NCBI GenBank assembly: GCA_002270295.1
Contig: NISF01000001.1
Coordinates: 992,001 to 1,056,000 of the forward strand
Direction of reading: 5' to 3'
Origin: Enterobacter sp. 10-1
GTDB taxonomy: Bacteria > Pseudomonadota > Gammaproteobacteria > Enterobacterales > Enterobacteriaceae
DNA: 64,000 nt
This document shows positions 17,906 to 27,700 of the stretch, piece after piece (the stretch's first letter is position 1; the number at the start of each line of letters is the position of its first letter). The position numbers and the translations under genes are program-made. A model generated the notes under the pieces. The model was not told where the DNA came from, searched no databases, and saw only the letters and a program-made list of their open reading frames with translations.

Positions 17906-19224
17906 TACACCGTGGCGTTAGGTTCTTCCGCTACCCGCGCGCGGCGGCTAAGCAGAGCGTGCAGGAGAATGGCGCCAAAGGTCGCGGTGCCGATCCCCCC
18001 CAGGGTGAAGCCGCCCAGCGAGAGGGCAAAATCACCGGCGCCGAGCACCAGCGTCACCGCCACCATAATCAGGTTCCCGTTCTGGCTCAGATCGACGCGG
18101 TTCTGCACCCAGATCCGCGCCCCGGCCACCGCAATCAAACCAAATACCACAATCGAGGCCCCGCCGATTACCGGCCCGGGAATGGTGTGGATCAGCGCGC
18201 CAAACTTGGGCGAAAACCCGAGCAGGACGGCAATCAGCGCGGCGGCAACGAACACCAGCGTCGAGTAGACTTTGGTGACCGCCATTACCCCGATATTCTC
18301 CGCATAGGTGGTGACGCCGCTGCCGCCGACGGCGCCGGAAAGCATCGTCGCCAACCCGTCGCCGACGAACGCCCGGCCCATATACGGGTCCATATTGCGC
18401 CCGGTCATTCCGGCTACGGCCTTCAGGTGGCCAAGGTTTTCAGCGACCAGAATCACCGCCACGGGCGCAATCAGCATCATCGCCTGACCGTTAAAGGTCG
18501 GGGAGGTGAAGTGGGGAAGGCCAAACCACGCGGCCTGTTCCAGCAGGGAAAAGTCGAGCGGCTTGCCCAGCCCGAGGCCGTTTGCCAGCAGCGCGTAGAG
18601 CACGCAGGCGGCGATCAGGCCGACGAGGATCAGCAGCCGCTGGAGCATGCCGCTGGTGAAGACCGCCACGAGGCCGATGCACAGCACGGTCAGCACCGCC
18701 ATCCAGCCGTCAAACGGCGTCGCTGAAACGCTGCGCACCGCAATCGGCGCGAGGTTCAGGCCAATCGCCATCACCACCGCGCCGGTGACTACCGGCGGCA
18801 TCAGGCGTTCAATCCAGCGGGTGCCGGCTTTCATCACCACCAGGCCAATCAGGGTATAGAGCAGGCCGCAGACGATAATCCCGCCGAGGGCGACGTCCAG
18901 ATGCGGGTTCAGCCCCTGGCCGTTAAAGCCGGTGACGGCGATGACCACCCCGACAAAGGCCGCGCTGGAGCCCAGATAGCTCGGCACCCGGCCGCCGGTC
19001 ACCAGAAAGAACAGCAGGGTGCCAATGCCGGACATCAGGATCGACAGGTTGGGGTCGAGCCCCATCAGTATCGGCATTAGCACGGTGGCGCCGAACATCG
19101 CGACCGCGTGCTGCACGCCCATGACCACGGTTTGCCCGACGGAGAGGCGTTCATCTGGGGCCACCACGCCGGAAGCGGCGGAGGGCGAGGTCAACTGCCA
19201 GCGAGGAAAATCGAAAAGTGCCAT
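17905..19224 (-). CDS. rutG: Pyrimidine permease RutG
   Basis: A 439-residue nucleobase:cation symporter-2 (UraA/RutG) family protein with about 12-14 hydrophobic helices. Landmarks are VGQTVVMGVQHAVAMFG (helix 1) and the conserved GGSGVTTYAENIGVMAVTKV, which holds the family's substrate-binding Q/E-N-x-G element. It imports uracil (and probably thymine) for the Rut pathway. It is the last gene of rutABCDEFG, 21 bp after rutF. Confidence 0.93.
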   Translation of the reverse strand: MALFDFPRWQLTSPSAASGVVAPDERLSVGQTVVMGVQHAVAMFGATVLMPILMGLDPNLSILMSGIGTLLFFLVTGGRVPSYLGSSAAFVGVVIAVTGFNGQGLNPHLDVALGGIIVCGLLYTLIGLVVMKAGTRWIERLMPPVVTGAVVMAIGLNLAPIAVRSVSATPFDGWMAVLTVLCIGLVAVFTSGMLQRLLILVGLIAACVLYALLANGLGLGKPLDFSLLEQAAWFGLPHFTSPTFNGQAMMLIAPVAVILVAENLGHLKAVAGMTGRNMDPYMGRAFVGDGLATMLSGAVGGSGVTTYAENIGVMAVTKVYSTLVFVAAALIAVLLGFSPKFGALIHTIPGPVIGGASIVVFGLIAVAGARIWVQNRVDLSQNGNLIMVAVTLVLGAGDFALSLGGFTLGGIGTATFGAILLHALLSRRARVAEEPNATV

Positions 19225-19245
19225 GATGATATCCCGGGTTCAAGG

Positions 19246-19740
19246 TTAACAGGCTGGGCGCATAAGCGTGTGATAGCCGCGGTCGAACCACATCAGCCCG
19301 CGCGGCTGCGGATGCTTAACGATGGCGGCGACCTCGCAGAACAGAATGTCGTGGCTGCCGACGCTGACGACCTGGCTGATGCGGCAGTCGAAGCTCGCCA
19401 GGGCATCGTTCAGGCGCGGGCAGCCGGTGACGCCGGGCTGCCATTCGGCGGCGGCGAAGCGCTCCGCCATCGGCGTTTTACCGCCAAACAGATTGGATAA
19501 CGGCTCCTGTCCCGCCGCCAGCGTGTTGACGCACAGCGTCTGATGCTGGCTAAAGGTCGGCCAGACCGAGGCGGAGCGGTTCAGGCAAACCAGCAGCGTC
19601 GGCGGCTCGTCGGTCACGCTGCACACCGCGCTGGCGGTAAATCCGGCCCGGCCCGCCGGGCCGTCGGTGGTAATAATGTTCACCGCGGCGCCGACCTGGG
19701 CCATGGCGTCGCGAAAGCTTTGTTTATCCGCTATAAGCAT
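19246..19740 (-). CDS. rutF: FMN reductase RutF
   Basis: A 164-residue flavin reductase of the HpaC/ActVB-like family: [35 protein letters not shown] and [13 protein letters not shown] form the FMN-binding barrel. It supplies reduced FMN to the monooxygenase RutA using NADH. AAGGAG precedes the ATG by 7 nt. It lies 9 bp after rutE. Confidence 0.92.
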   Translation of the reverse strand: MLIADKQSFRDAMAQVGAAVNIITTDGPAGRAGFTASAVCSVTDEPPTLLVCLNRSASVWPTFSQHQTLCVNTLAAGQEPLSNLFGGKTPMAERFAAAEWQPGVTGCPRLNDALASFDCRISQVVSVGSHDILFCEVAAIVKHPQPRGLMWFDRGYHTLMRPAC

Positions 19741-19749
19741 GGAGGCTCC

Positions 19750-20340
19750 TTATGCCAGCCGGCAGGCATCGTCAAAGGAGAGGCGCGGCAGGCGATCGTA
19801 GAGCTTTGTTTCATCGCCATAGCCGATGTTAATCAACAGGTTGCTCTTCCATCCGCTGTCGGCAAAGAACGCCGCATCGACCTTTTCCCGATCGAATCCC
19901 GACATCGGCCCGGTATCCAGACCGAGCGCGCGGCAGGCGAAAATCAGATAGGCCGCCTGCAGCGAGCTGTTGCGGAACGCGGTCTCCTCGGCGAGCTGGG
20001 GGCTGGAGGTAAACCAGCTGCGGGCGTCGCCGTGGGGAAACAGCTCCGGCAGGCGATCGTAAAAGGCGCTGTCCCACGCCACGATGGCGGTGACCGGCGC
20101 GCGGAGGGTTTTTTCCACGTTGCCGCTGGAAAGCGTCGGGCGCAGCTTCTCTTTGCCCTCCGGGGTGCGGACAAAAACGATCCGCGCCGGAGAGCAGTTG
20201 GCCGAGGTCGGGCCCATTTTCATCAGCGCGTAAATTTCCTCCAGCAGGCTGTCGGCTACCGGCTTATCCAGCCAGCCGCTGTGGGTCCTGGCGTGGCTGA
20301 ACAGCGTTTCGCACGCGCTTTGGCTAATACTCTCACTCAT
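19750..20340 (-). CDS. rutE: Malonic semialdehyde reductase RutE
   Basis: A 196-residue nitroreductase-family flavoprotein: [23 protein letters not shown] is the typical FMN-binding loop. RutE reduces malonic semialdehyde to 3-hydroxypropionate, removing a toxic end product of uracil breakdown. The ATG at 20340 overlaps the rutD stop (ATGA), indicating coupled translation; longer in-frame forms run into rutD and are rejected. Confidence 0.92.
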   Translation of the reverse strand: MSESISQSACETLFSHARTHSGWLDKPVADSLLEEIYALMKMGPTSANCSPARIVFVRTPEGKEKLRPTLSSGNVEKTLRAPVTAIVAWDSAFYDRLPELFPHGDARSWFTSSPQLAEETAFRNSSLQAAYLIFACRALGLDTGPMSGFDREKVDAAFFADSGWKSNLLINIGYGDETKLYDRLPRLSFDDACRLA

Positions 20341-21137
20341 AAACTCTCCTGGCCGGCGGGCAGCATCGCGGCAAGCCCGTCGCATAAAATGGGGTTGAAG
20401 GTCTCGGTATCGGTGACGTTACAAGCATGGCCTCCCCAGGCCATCTCCACCAGCTGACTGCCGGGGATTGCGGCCTGCAGCGAGCGCGAGCAGGAGGCGG
20501 GCACCAGCAGATCGTCACGGGAGCTGATCATCAGGGTCGGACAGGTCACCGCCGCGGCCTGCCGGGAGAAGTCAGCCTGCTTCAGCGCCTGTAGCCGCTT
20601 CAGCAGATTGTCCTTACCCTGAAAATGGCTGAGCGCGAGGGCATCCTCCGCCTCCAGCCGCGGCGCGCGCGCGGCCATCCACTCCGCCGGATAGAGGAAC
20701 AGCGGCTGCGCTTCCACCCACGCCTGGGCGCCGCCGGTATGCAGCAGGCGCTCGCGCACCTGGAAGCAGCGGCGGGTGTGGGTCGACAGCGTCAGCCAGG
20801 CGTTGACCAGCACCAGCGCGCTGACCGCCCGGGGTTTGTCCAGCGCCAGCTGCAGGCCGATCAATCCTCCCAGCGCATGGCCCACCAGCGCGAAGCGCGT
20901 AATTCCGGCCTTCTCCAGCGCCTGCCACAGCTCCTGGGCCATAGTCGCCATGCTGTAGGCGGCGGGCAGCGGGCCGGCGTTTTCGCCGGTGCCGTTCTGG
21001 TCATAGGTCACCAGCTGGTATCGCGCTGCCAGCGGCACGCGCTGCGCGGCCCAGTAGCTGCCCGCGCCGCCCAGCCCGGCGCTCAGCACCACAACCGGGG
21101 CGCCCTCGTAAGGCGCAGGGGCGATATTCAGCTTCAT
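20337..21137 (-). CDS. rutD: Alpha/beta hydrolase RutD (aminoacrylate/carbamate hydrolase)
   Basis: A 266-residue alpha/beta-hydrolase, equal in length to E. coli RutD. The oxyanion/strand segment is [15 protein letters not shown], and the nucleophile position lies in [15 protein letters not shown], where the family's usual G-x-S-x-G serine is alanine (GHALGG). E. coli RutD has the same GHALG sequence, so this is a feature of RutD and not decay. The late acid and histidine lie in [11 protein letters not shown] and GGHACNVTD. It overlaps rutC (start codon before the rutC stop) and rutE by 4 bp each. Confidence 0.92.
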   Translation of the reverse strand: MKLNIAPAPYEGAPVVVLSAGLGGAGSYWAAQRVPLAARYQLVTYDQNGTGENAGPLPAAYSMATMAQELWQALEKAGITRFALVGHALGGLIGLQLALDKPRAVSALVLVNAWLTLSTHTRRCFQVRERLLHTGGAQAWVEAQPLFLYPAEWMAARAPRLEAEDALALSHFQGKDNLLKRLQALKQADFSRQAAAVTCPTLMISSRDDLLVPASCSRSLQAAIPGSQLVEMAWGGHACNVTDTETFNPILCDGLAAMLPAGQESL

Positions 21138-21529
21138 GGCGCAGGTTTCCCGATATGCGCCACCGTGGCGATCTCCACCAGCGCCTCGGGCTTCACCAAA
21201 CCGCATTGAATGCAGAACCGCGCCGGCTTATCGCCGGGGAAAAACTCGGCGTAGACTTCGTTAATCGCGGCGTAGTTTTTCCAGTCGGTGATAAAAATGC
21301 TGTTGAAGGTCACATCCTCCATACTGCCCCCCGCCGTTTCGATAACGCTGCGGATGGTCTCCAGAACGTGACGGGTTTGCGCCTTTGGGTCGCCGATGTG
21401 GACCACGTTGTTTTGCTTATCGAACGGCAGCGTACCGGAGACGTACACTACGCCATCGGCCAGCGTGCCGGGTACGAAAGGGGCGATCGGCGTGGTGGTG
21501 CCGGGTGGAATAATGACCTGTTTAGGCAT
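21134..21529 (-). CDS. rutC: Aminoacrylate deaminase-type protein RutC
   Basis: A 131-residue RidA/YjgF/UK114-family protein: [18 protein letters not shown], the family arginine in [16 protein letters not shown], and VEIATVAHI. RutC handles 3-aminoacrylate released in the Rut pathway. The ATG at 21529 gives [18 protein letters not shown], matching E. coli. The start lies inside the end of rutB (8-bp overlap). Confidence 0.93.
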   Translation of the reverse strand: MPKQVIIPPGTTTPIAPFVPGTLADGVVYVSGTLPFDKQNNVVHIGDPKAQTRHVLETIRSVIETAGGSMEDVTFNSIFITDWKNYAAINEVYAEFFPGDKPARFCIQCGLVKPEALVEIATVAHIGKPAP

Positions 21530-22232
21530 AACGTTTCTCCTCCGGGAACGGGATGGGGCTGGCGGGCTGCAGGGCATCGCAGAAGCTGGCGACGTCGCTG
21601 ACCCAGCCAAAGAAGGTCTCAATATTGAACAACGCCGCCTGCTGAGCGAAGGCCGGTCCGGCCTGATGGGTGGCGTCCTCCAGCACGATGCCGAAATATT
21701 CGAGGAAGAAGCCGTCGCGCAGGGTGGACTCCACGCAGACGTTGGTGGCGATACCGGTGAATACCAGGTGGCGAACGCCGCGGCTGCGTAAAATGCTGTC
21801 CAGCTGGGTGTTGTAGAAGCCGCTGTAGCGCGGTTTTGGCAGCACCACGTCGCCCGGCTGCGGCTTAAGCTCATCAACCAGCTGGTAGTCCCAGCCGCCT
21901 TTAGCCAGCAGCTTGCCCTGCAGCTCAGGACGGCGGCGCATGGTCTTCAGGGCGTTGGATTTATGGTAATTGGGCGAGCCGGGGCCGCCGGCCTCCATGT
22001 ACTGGTCGTCCCAGCCGTTCTGAAACCAGATAATCAGCATCCCGGCGGCGCGGGCGGCGGCGACGGCGGTGTTGATGTTGTCGATAACCGGCCGGGTGGC
22101 GGAGACGTCAAAACCGGCCAGATCGAGATAGCCGCCCTGGCTTGCATAGGCGTTTTGCATATCAACCACGATCAGCGCGCTGTTTTGCGCCGCGAAGGTC
22201 AAGGATTCCGGGCGAGCGGGAAGGGTAATCAT
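21522..22232 (-). CDS. rutB: Ureidoacrylate amidohydrolase RutB
   Basis: A 236-residue isochorismatase-like cysteine hydrolase with the full triad: Asp in [13 protein letters not shown], Lys in [13 protein letters not shown], and the nucleophile Cys in [17 protein letters not shown]. It splits (Z)-3-ureidoacrylate peracid/ureidoacrylate to carbamate and aminoacrylate. The C-terminal tail (AFPEEKRYA region) is a few residues longer than in E. coli. ATGA overlap with the rutA stop indicates coupling. Confidence 0.94.
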   Translation of the reverse strand: MITLPARPESLTFAAQNSALIVVDMQNAYASQGGYLDLAGFDVSATRPVIDNINTAVAAARAAGMLIIWFQNGWDDQYMEAGGPGSPNYHKSNALKTMRRRPELQGKLLAKGGWDYQLVDELKPQPGDVVLPKPRYSGFYNTQLDSILRSRGVRHLVFTGIATNVCVESTLRDGFFLEYFGIVLEDATHQAGPAFAQQAALFNIETFFGWVSDVASFCDALQPASPIPFPEEKRYA

Positions 22233-23323
22233 CAGGCAACCTCGCGAGTAGCGGTGGCAATGTGGTCGCGGCAGCGCATCAGCGGCTGAATGCGCTCGCC
22301 AAAGGCGTCAATTCCGGAGAGGAAATCATCAAAGGTCAGCAGCACGCCGTCGGTACCGGGGACCGCGGCGACTTCATCGAGCATGCGGGCGACGCTGGCA
22401 TAAGAGCCGACGAGGGTGCCCATGTTGATATTGACCGCTGAGGTGGGGTCGGCCATCTGGCGGACGTTGGTATCGCTACCGGAGCGGGTATCCTTCTGGC
22501 TCTGCTCGGTCAGCCACGCCAGCGCGTCTTCGTCGGCGCCGGCTTTGTAGTGCTCCCATTTCGCGCGCGCGGCTTCATCCGTTTCGTCGGCGATAACCAT
22601 AAACAGCACGTACGAGCCGACGTCGCGGCCGGTTTTTTCCGCCGCCTGCATCATGCGCGCGGCGGTCGGGGCGAAGGCGGCCGGAGTGTTGACCCCTTTG
22701 CCGAAGCAGAAGTTGTAGTCGGCGTACTGGGCGGAGAAGGCCATACCGGCATCGCTTTGCCCGGCGCAGATAACCTTCATCGGCTGCGACGGCTGCGGGC
22801 TGACGCGGCAGTCGTTCATCGTGAAGTAGTCGCCCTTAAAGTCGCTCTGCCCGGTGCCCCACAGGTCGCGCAGCACCTGGACATATTCGCTGAGATAGTC
22901 GTAGCGGCTGGCGAAATAGTCATCCCCAGGCCAGATCCCCATCTGCTCGTATTCTGGTTTTTGCCAGCCGGTAACCAGGTTGACGCCGAAGCGGCCGCCG
23001 GAAATCGAGTCAATGGTGGAGGCCATCCGGGCGACGATGGCCGGAGGCAGGGTCAGGGTGGCGGCGGTGGCGTAGATCTGGATCCGCGACGTCACCGCCG
23101 CCAGACCCGCCATCAGGGTGAAGGATTCGAGATTGTGATCCCAGAATTCGGTTTTGCCGCCAAAACCGCGCAGCTTGATCATCGACAGCGCGAAGTCAAA
23201 GTTGTAATGCTCGGCTTTCTGCACAATCGCTTTATTCAGCTCAAACGTCGGCATGTACTGCGGGGCATGGGTGGAAATCAGCCAGCCGTTATTGCCAATC
23301 GGAACGAAGACACCAATTTTCAT
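22232..23323 (-). CDS. rutA: Pyrimidine monooxygenase RutA
   Basis: A 363-residue bacterial-luciferase-family flavin monooxygenase, the same length as E. coli RutA and nearly identical through [40 protein letters not shown] and [14 protein letters not shown]. It opens the uracil ring between N3 and C4 using FMNH2 from RutF. The start giving MKIGVF is chosen; an in-frame start 18 codons earlier lies in the leader. It is first in rutABCDEFG, with a sigma-54 promoter candidate about 85 bp upstream. Confidence 0.95.
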   Translation of the reverse strand: MKIGVFVPIGNNGWLISTHAPQYMPTFELNKAIVQKAEHYNFDFALSMIKLRGFGGKTEFWDHNLESFTLMAGLAAVTSRIQIYATAATLTLPPAIVARMASTIDSISGGRFGVNLVTGWQKPEYEQMGIWPGDDYFASRYDYLSEYVQVLRDLWGTGQSDFKGDYFTMNDCRVSPQPSQPMKVICAGQSDAGMAFSAQYADYNFCFGKGVNTPAAFAPTAARMMQAAEKTGRDVGSYVLFMVIADETDEAARAKWEHYKAGADEDALAWLTEQSQKDTRSGSDTNVRQMADPTSAVNINMGTLVGSYASVARMLDEVAAVPGTDGVLLTFDDFLSGIDAFGERIQPLMRCRDHIATATREVA

Positions 23324-23406
23324 ATGCACCTCAATGCGGTCGTTAAACAAGAAGGCGTGCGGCGCTGCATCCTGCATCTCCCTGAGCCACCTCGCTAACA
23401 GGCTAA

Positions 23407-23422
23407 AGCAAAGGTGATGCCA
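23407..23422 (-). promoter_or_regulatory. Sigma-54 promoter of the rut operon
   Basis: On the minus strand the sequence is TGGCAT-CACCT-TTGCT, matching the sigma-54 consensus TGGCAC-N5-TTGCW with the invariant GG at -24 and GC at -12 correctly spaced. Transcription would start near 23397, giving a ~75-nt leader before rutA. Nitrogen (NtrC) control of rut is known in E. coli. Confidence 0.75.
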
Positions 23423-23487
23423 GTTTTACAAAAGCCAATGTTATTAATGTGTTGCTTAATGGTTGCCGGATGTGATGTCGAGAAAAG

Positions 23488-23503
23488 TAGACTAAATGGT
23501 CAA
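23488..23503. promoter_or_regulatory. RutR operator
   Basis: TAGACTAAATGGTCAA matches the RutR palindrome TTGACCANNTGGTCAA at all but two specified positions. It lies about 70-80 bp upstream of the sigma-54 element and 106 bp before rutR, so it can serve both directions. Confidence 0.7.
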
Positions 23504-23530
23504 AATCAGTGCACGAAAAAACGGCAGTCA

Positions 23531-23547
23531 TGCGCAATTGGGGTGCA
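23531..23547. promoter_or_regulatory. Possible NtrC enhancer site
   Basis: TGCGCA-ATTGG-GGTGCA fits the NtrC pattern TGCACC-N5-GGTGCA with a perfect right half and a 4/6 left half, about 110-140 bp upstream of the sigma-54 promoter, a normal enhancer distance. A GTGCAC half-site-like sequence lies at about 23508-23513. Confidence 0.45.
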
Positions 23548-23608
23548 GAAGGTCGTGTCGGCGATGGGCTTTTGCTATGCTGATGGCGGTGAAAGAAGGA
23601 GATAACGA

Positions 23609-24247
23609 ATGGCACAGGGCGCCGAGAAAAAAAACGGCAAACGTTCGCTGGCGGTGAGCGCAAAAAAAGAGGCTATCCTCGCCGCCGCGCTGGACGCGTT
23701 TTCGCAATTTGGCATTCACGGCACGCGGCTTGAGCAGGTTGCGGAGCTGTCCGGGGTATCGAAAACCAATTTGCTTTACTACTACCCGTCGAAAGAGGCG
23801 CTGTACGTTGCCGTTTTGCAGCAGATCCTCACCATCTGGCTGGCGCCGCTGAAGGCTTTTCGCGAAGATATCAGCCCGCTGGTGGCGATCCGCGAGTACA
23901 TCCGCCTGAAGCTGGAAGTCTCCCGCGACCATCCGCAGGCGTCCAAACTGTTCTGCCTGGAGATGCTGCAGGGCGCGCCGCTGCTGATGGGAGAGCTGAC
24001 CGGCGATCTGAAAGCGCTGGTGGATGAAAAGTCGGCGATCGTTTCCGGCTGGGTCGAAAGCGGCAAGCTGGCGCCGGTCGATCCCCAGCACCTGATCTTT
24101 ATGATCTGGGCCACCACGCAGCATTACGCCGATTTTGCCACCCAGATTGAGGCGGTGACCGGCGCAACGCTACGTGATGAAGCGTTCTTTCAGCAAACCG
24201 TGGAAAACGTTCAGCGGATGATTGTTGAAGGGATCCGGGTGCGCTAG
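23609..24247 (+). CDS. rutR: TetR-family regulator RutR
   Basis: A 212-residue TetR-family protein equal in length to E. coli RutR. The N-terminal HTH includes FGIHGTRLEQVAELSGVSKT and NLLYYYPSKEALY; the C-terminal ligand domain (LKALVDEKSAIVSGWVESGK onward) binds uracil in the E. coli protein. It represses the rut operon and also affects purine and pyrimidine genes. Its TAG stop overlaps the stop of the convergent gene within a CTAG tetranucleotide, leaving no room for a terminator between them. Confidence 0.95.
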   Translation: MAQGAEKKNGKRSLAVSAKKEAILAAALDAFSQFGIHGTRLEQVAELSGVSKTNLLYYYPSKEALYVAVLQQILTIWLAPLKAFREDISPLVAIREYIRLKLEVSRDHPQASKLFCLEMLQGAPLLMGELTGDLKALVDEKSAIVSGWVESGKLAPVDPQHLIFMIWATTQHYADFATQIEAVTGATLRDEAFFQQTVENVQRMIVEGIRVR

Positions 24248-24639
24248 TTGGCCGGCGGCAGCGGGCAGCTCTGATCGCCATCTTCGCACTGCAGCAGCGA
24301 AGAGAGGTACGATTCGCGCTCCACGGTTTTGTCCGCCATGCACTGGTTGATCAGCGTCGGCTGGATGGTGCCGCCTTCGGCTCCGGAGGCCAAAAACGCG
24401 CAGTCGGCATCGCGCAGCGCGATCCACGCCAGCTGGGATTTTTTCAGCAGCGTCAGCTGGTTGCCTGAGGCACGTTTCAGCGCCTGCTGATAGGTCTGGT
24501 TGAGCTCGCCATCGGCCGCCTGATACTGCGCCGCCGTGCACTGGTTCATCTCCATTTGATTGTTGGCGTTAGCGCATTCATCCGCCAGCGCCTGCCCGCT
24601 TGCCAGCAGGGCGGCAAGCGCGAGTAAAGTGCGTTTCAT
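24244..24639 (-). CDS. DUF1311 / LprI-like periplasmic protein
   Basis: A 131-residue secreted protein: signal peptide MKRTLLALAALLASGQALA, then a cysteine-rich DUF1311 (lysozyme-inhibitor LprI-like, YecT-like) domain with ECANANNQMEMNQC and LRDADCAF. Six cysteines in the mature part suggest three disulfides. Related LprI proteins inhibit lysozyme; for this protein that is only a family hint. The ATG at 24639 starts the signal peptide; an earlier in-frame start adds six residues. It sits downstream of the putA terminator, converges on rutR and shares the CTAG stop. Confidence 0.82.
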   Translation of the reverse strand: MKRTLLALAALLASGQALADECANANNQMEMNQCTAAQYQAADGELNQTYQQALKRASGNQLTLLKKSQLAWIALRDADCAFLASGAEGGTIQPTLINQCMADKTVERESYLSSLLQCEDGDQSCPLPPAN

Positions 24640-24654
24640 TGTTCCACTCCCATA

Positions 24655-24682
24655 CATAAAAAGGCCCCCGTCCGGGAGCCTT
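24655..24682 (-). terminator. Rho-independent terminator after putA (minus strand)
   Basis: On the minus strand AAGGCTCCCG-GA-CGGGGGCCTT forms a 10-bp stem with one mismatch, followed by TTTTTAT. Between it and the putA stop (24683-24785) lies another nested GC-rich inverted repeat (CGATCCCC near 24719, GGGGATCG near 24775), possibly a 3'-end stabiliser. The next gene on this strand starts 16 bp further on. Confidence 0.8.
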
Positions 24683-24785
24683 AATTAACCACAGCTTTGG
24701 CCTGCTGTCATCCGGTTCGCGATCCCCCGGCGGCGGGCTACGGTTTTGCCCGAACCGCTGCCGGACGCCACCTCGGGGATCGGCC

Positions 24786-27700
24786 TTAGCCGATGGTCAT
24801 CAGGCTGGCGTTGCCGCCCGCCGCGGCGGTATTGACGCTGAGCGAGCGCTCGATATAGAGGCGCTCCAGCAGCAGGTTGGTCTCACCGCGGGCGAATCCC
24901 TGTACCGAAACGATCGCCCCGTCCCGCGCCGCCACCTGTTCGCACAGCTCGCGCAGCTGATCGGAATCGCCGTGGTAAATCACCGCGTCGAAGGCCTGGG
25001 CGGTCAGATCGGTCTCTTTGGCGAAGTGGATGCGCTCGCTGACTTCGCGCGGCAGCTTCTTCGCCAGTTCGCGATGCAGGGCGTTATCCGGCCACAGGAT
25101 CTCGCAGCCGACGGCGGCGACCGCCGCCAGCTGGGTCAGCGCATCCTGTTCATTATCCGCCACGCACAGCACGCGATCGCGGGGAATGAAGGTCAGTGTG
25201 TTGCGCTCCCCGGTCGGCCCCGGCAGCACACGCTGGGTGCCGGCCTGCGCCTGTTCGCTATACTGCTGGCACAGCGTCTGCAGCTCCGGCCGGCCTGCGG
25301 CCCACTGCTGTAGCGCGACCAGCGGTTTTTCCAGCAGGGTTTTCAGCTGGGCGTCCAGCGGACGTTCAGCGTCCTGGCGGGCGAGGGTTGCGCCGACGGC
25401 GTTCTGCGGACGGCTTGAGAGCAGGCGGTACAGATACAGCGGGCCGCCCGCTTTCGGGCCGGTTCCCGACAGGCCTTCGCCGCCGAACGGCTGGACGCCA
25501 ACCACCGCGCCCACCATATTTCGGTTGACGTACAGGTTGCCGACTTTTGCGCTGCCGGTGACCTGGGCGATGGTTTCGTCGATGCGGGTATGGACCCCGA
25601 GCGTCAGGCCATAGCCGGAAGCGTTGATCTGCTCAACCAGCCGATCCAGCGCGTTGCGGTTATAGCGCACCACGTGCAGGACCGGGCCAAAGACCTCTTT
25701 TTTCAGTTCGTCAAAGCTGTCGAGTTCGATAAGCGTCGGCGGAACGAAGGTCCCGCTTTGCCATTCGCGCGCGTCGTCGCTGTTCTCGCGCACCGCCTGG
25801 AAGACGTTGCGGCCCTTGGCGCGCAGCGTCTGAATATGCCGCTCGATATTCTCTTTGGCTTCGGCATCAATCACCGGGCCGATATCGGTGGTCAGGCGGC
25901 CCGGGTTGCCCATCCGGCATTCGCCCATTGCGCCACGCAGCATGGTCAGCGTATGGTCGGCGATCTCCTCCTGCAGACAGAGCACCCGCAGCGCGGAGCA
26001 GCGCTGGCCGGCGCTATCGAAGGCGGAAGCCAGCACGTCAACCACCACCTGCTCGGTAAGCGCGGAAGAGTCGACAATCATGGCGTTCATGCCGCCGGTT
26101 TCGGCAATCAGCGGCGTCGGACGCCCCTGGGCGTCAAGGCGGCTGGCGATATTGCGCTGCAGTAAAGTCGCGACCTCGGTTGAGCCGGTAAACATCACCC
26201 CACGCACGCGCTGGTCGCCGGTGAGCGCGGCGCCGACGGTTTCCCCGCGGCCCGGCAGCAGCTGGATAACGCCCGGCGGGACGCCGGCCTCCAGCAGAAT
26301 CGCCACGCCCTGAGCGGCGATCAGCGGCGTCTGCTCGGCGGGTTTTGCCAGCACGCTGTTGCCTGCGGCCAGCGCGGCGGCAATCTGGCCGGTGAAGATC
26401 GCCAGCGGGAAGTTCCACGGGCTGATGCACACCACCGGCCCCAGCGGACGGTGGGTTTCATTATCAAAGTCGTCGCGAACCTGACCGGCGTAGTAGTGCA
26501 GGAAATCGACCGCTTCACGAACTTCGGCGATGGCGTTGCTGAAGGTTTTACCCGCTTCGCGTACCAGAATCCCGATAAGCGTTTGCGTTTGGCCTTCCAT
26601 TAAGATCGCCGCGCGTTCGAGGATTGCCGCGCGCTCCTGCGGCGGCGTGGCGAACCAGATCGGCGCGCAGTTGACCGCGCTGGTCAGCGCCTGCTGTACC
26701 TCTTCGTCGCTGGCTTCGCGTCCGTGGCCGACGATATCTTTCGGTTCCGCAGGGTTGACGATCGCCTGCAGCTCGCCTTCGACGACCGGATGCTCCAGCA
26801 TCGGCAGAGCCTGCCACTTATGCAGGGCGCTGTTGAGTAAAGAGGAGGAGAGGGAGGCGAGGCGGTGTTCGTTCGCCAGATCCAGTCCCGCCGAGTTGCT
26901 GCGGCCCTGACCATAGAGATCGCGCGGCAGCGGAATTTTCGGATGCGGCAGGCCGGCCTGGCCTTCCTGCTGTGCCAGCTTCTCGACCGCGCTGACCGGG
27001 TCGGCGACCAGCTCGTCAAGCGGCAGGCTGGTATCGGCGATGCGGTTGACGAAGGAGGTGTTGGCGCCGTTCTCCAGCAGGCGGCGTACCAGGTAGGCCA
27101 GCAGGGTTTCGTGGGTGCCGACCGGGGCATAGATTCGGCACGGGCGGTTAAGCTTACCGTCGGCCACTTTGCCTACCACCTGCTCATACAGCGGCTCGCC
27201 CATGCCGTGCAGGCACTGGAATTCGTACTGACCCGGATAATAGTTTTGCCCCGCCAACTGGTAAATAGCCGCCAGGGTGTGGGCGTTATGGGTGGCGAAC
27301 TGCGGATAGATCAGGTTCGGCACCGTCAGCAGCTTTTTCGCGCAGGCGAGATAGGAGACGTCGGTATACACCTTGCGGGTATAAACCGGATAGCCTTCCA
27401 GGCCGTCCATCTGCGCGCGCTTGATTTCGCTATCCCAGTAGGCGCCCTTGACCAGGCGGATCATCAGACGACGGCGGCTGCGGGTGGCGAGATCGATCAG
27501 CGAGTCAATCACGAACGGACAGCGCTTCTGATAGGCCTGAATAACGAAGCCGATCCCGTTCCAGCCCGCCAGCTCCGGCTCAAAGCACAGCTTCTCCAGC
27601 AGGTCGAGAGAGATCTCCAGGCGATCGGCCTCTTCGGCGTCGATGTTGATGCCGATATCGTACTGGCGCGCCAGCAGGGTTAGCGACTTCAGGCGCGGAT

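Noticed and set aside
20992-21000. RutD lacking the nucleophile serine as a loss-of-function sign
   Set aside because: The GHALGG motif without serine is also present in E. coli RutD, so it is a normal family feature.
22232-23377. Longer RutA starting 18 codons upstream
   Set aside because: The extra residues have no counterpart in E. coli RutA and the MKIGVF start is the family N terminus.
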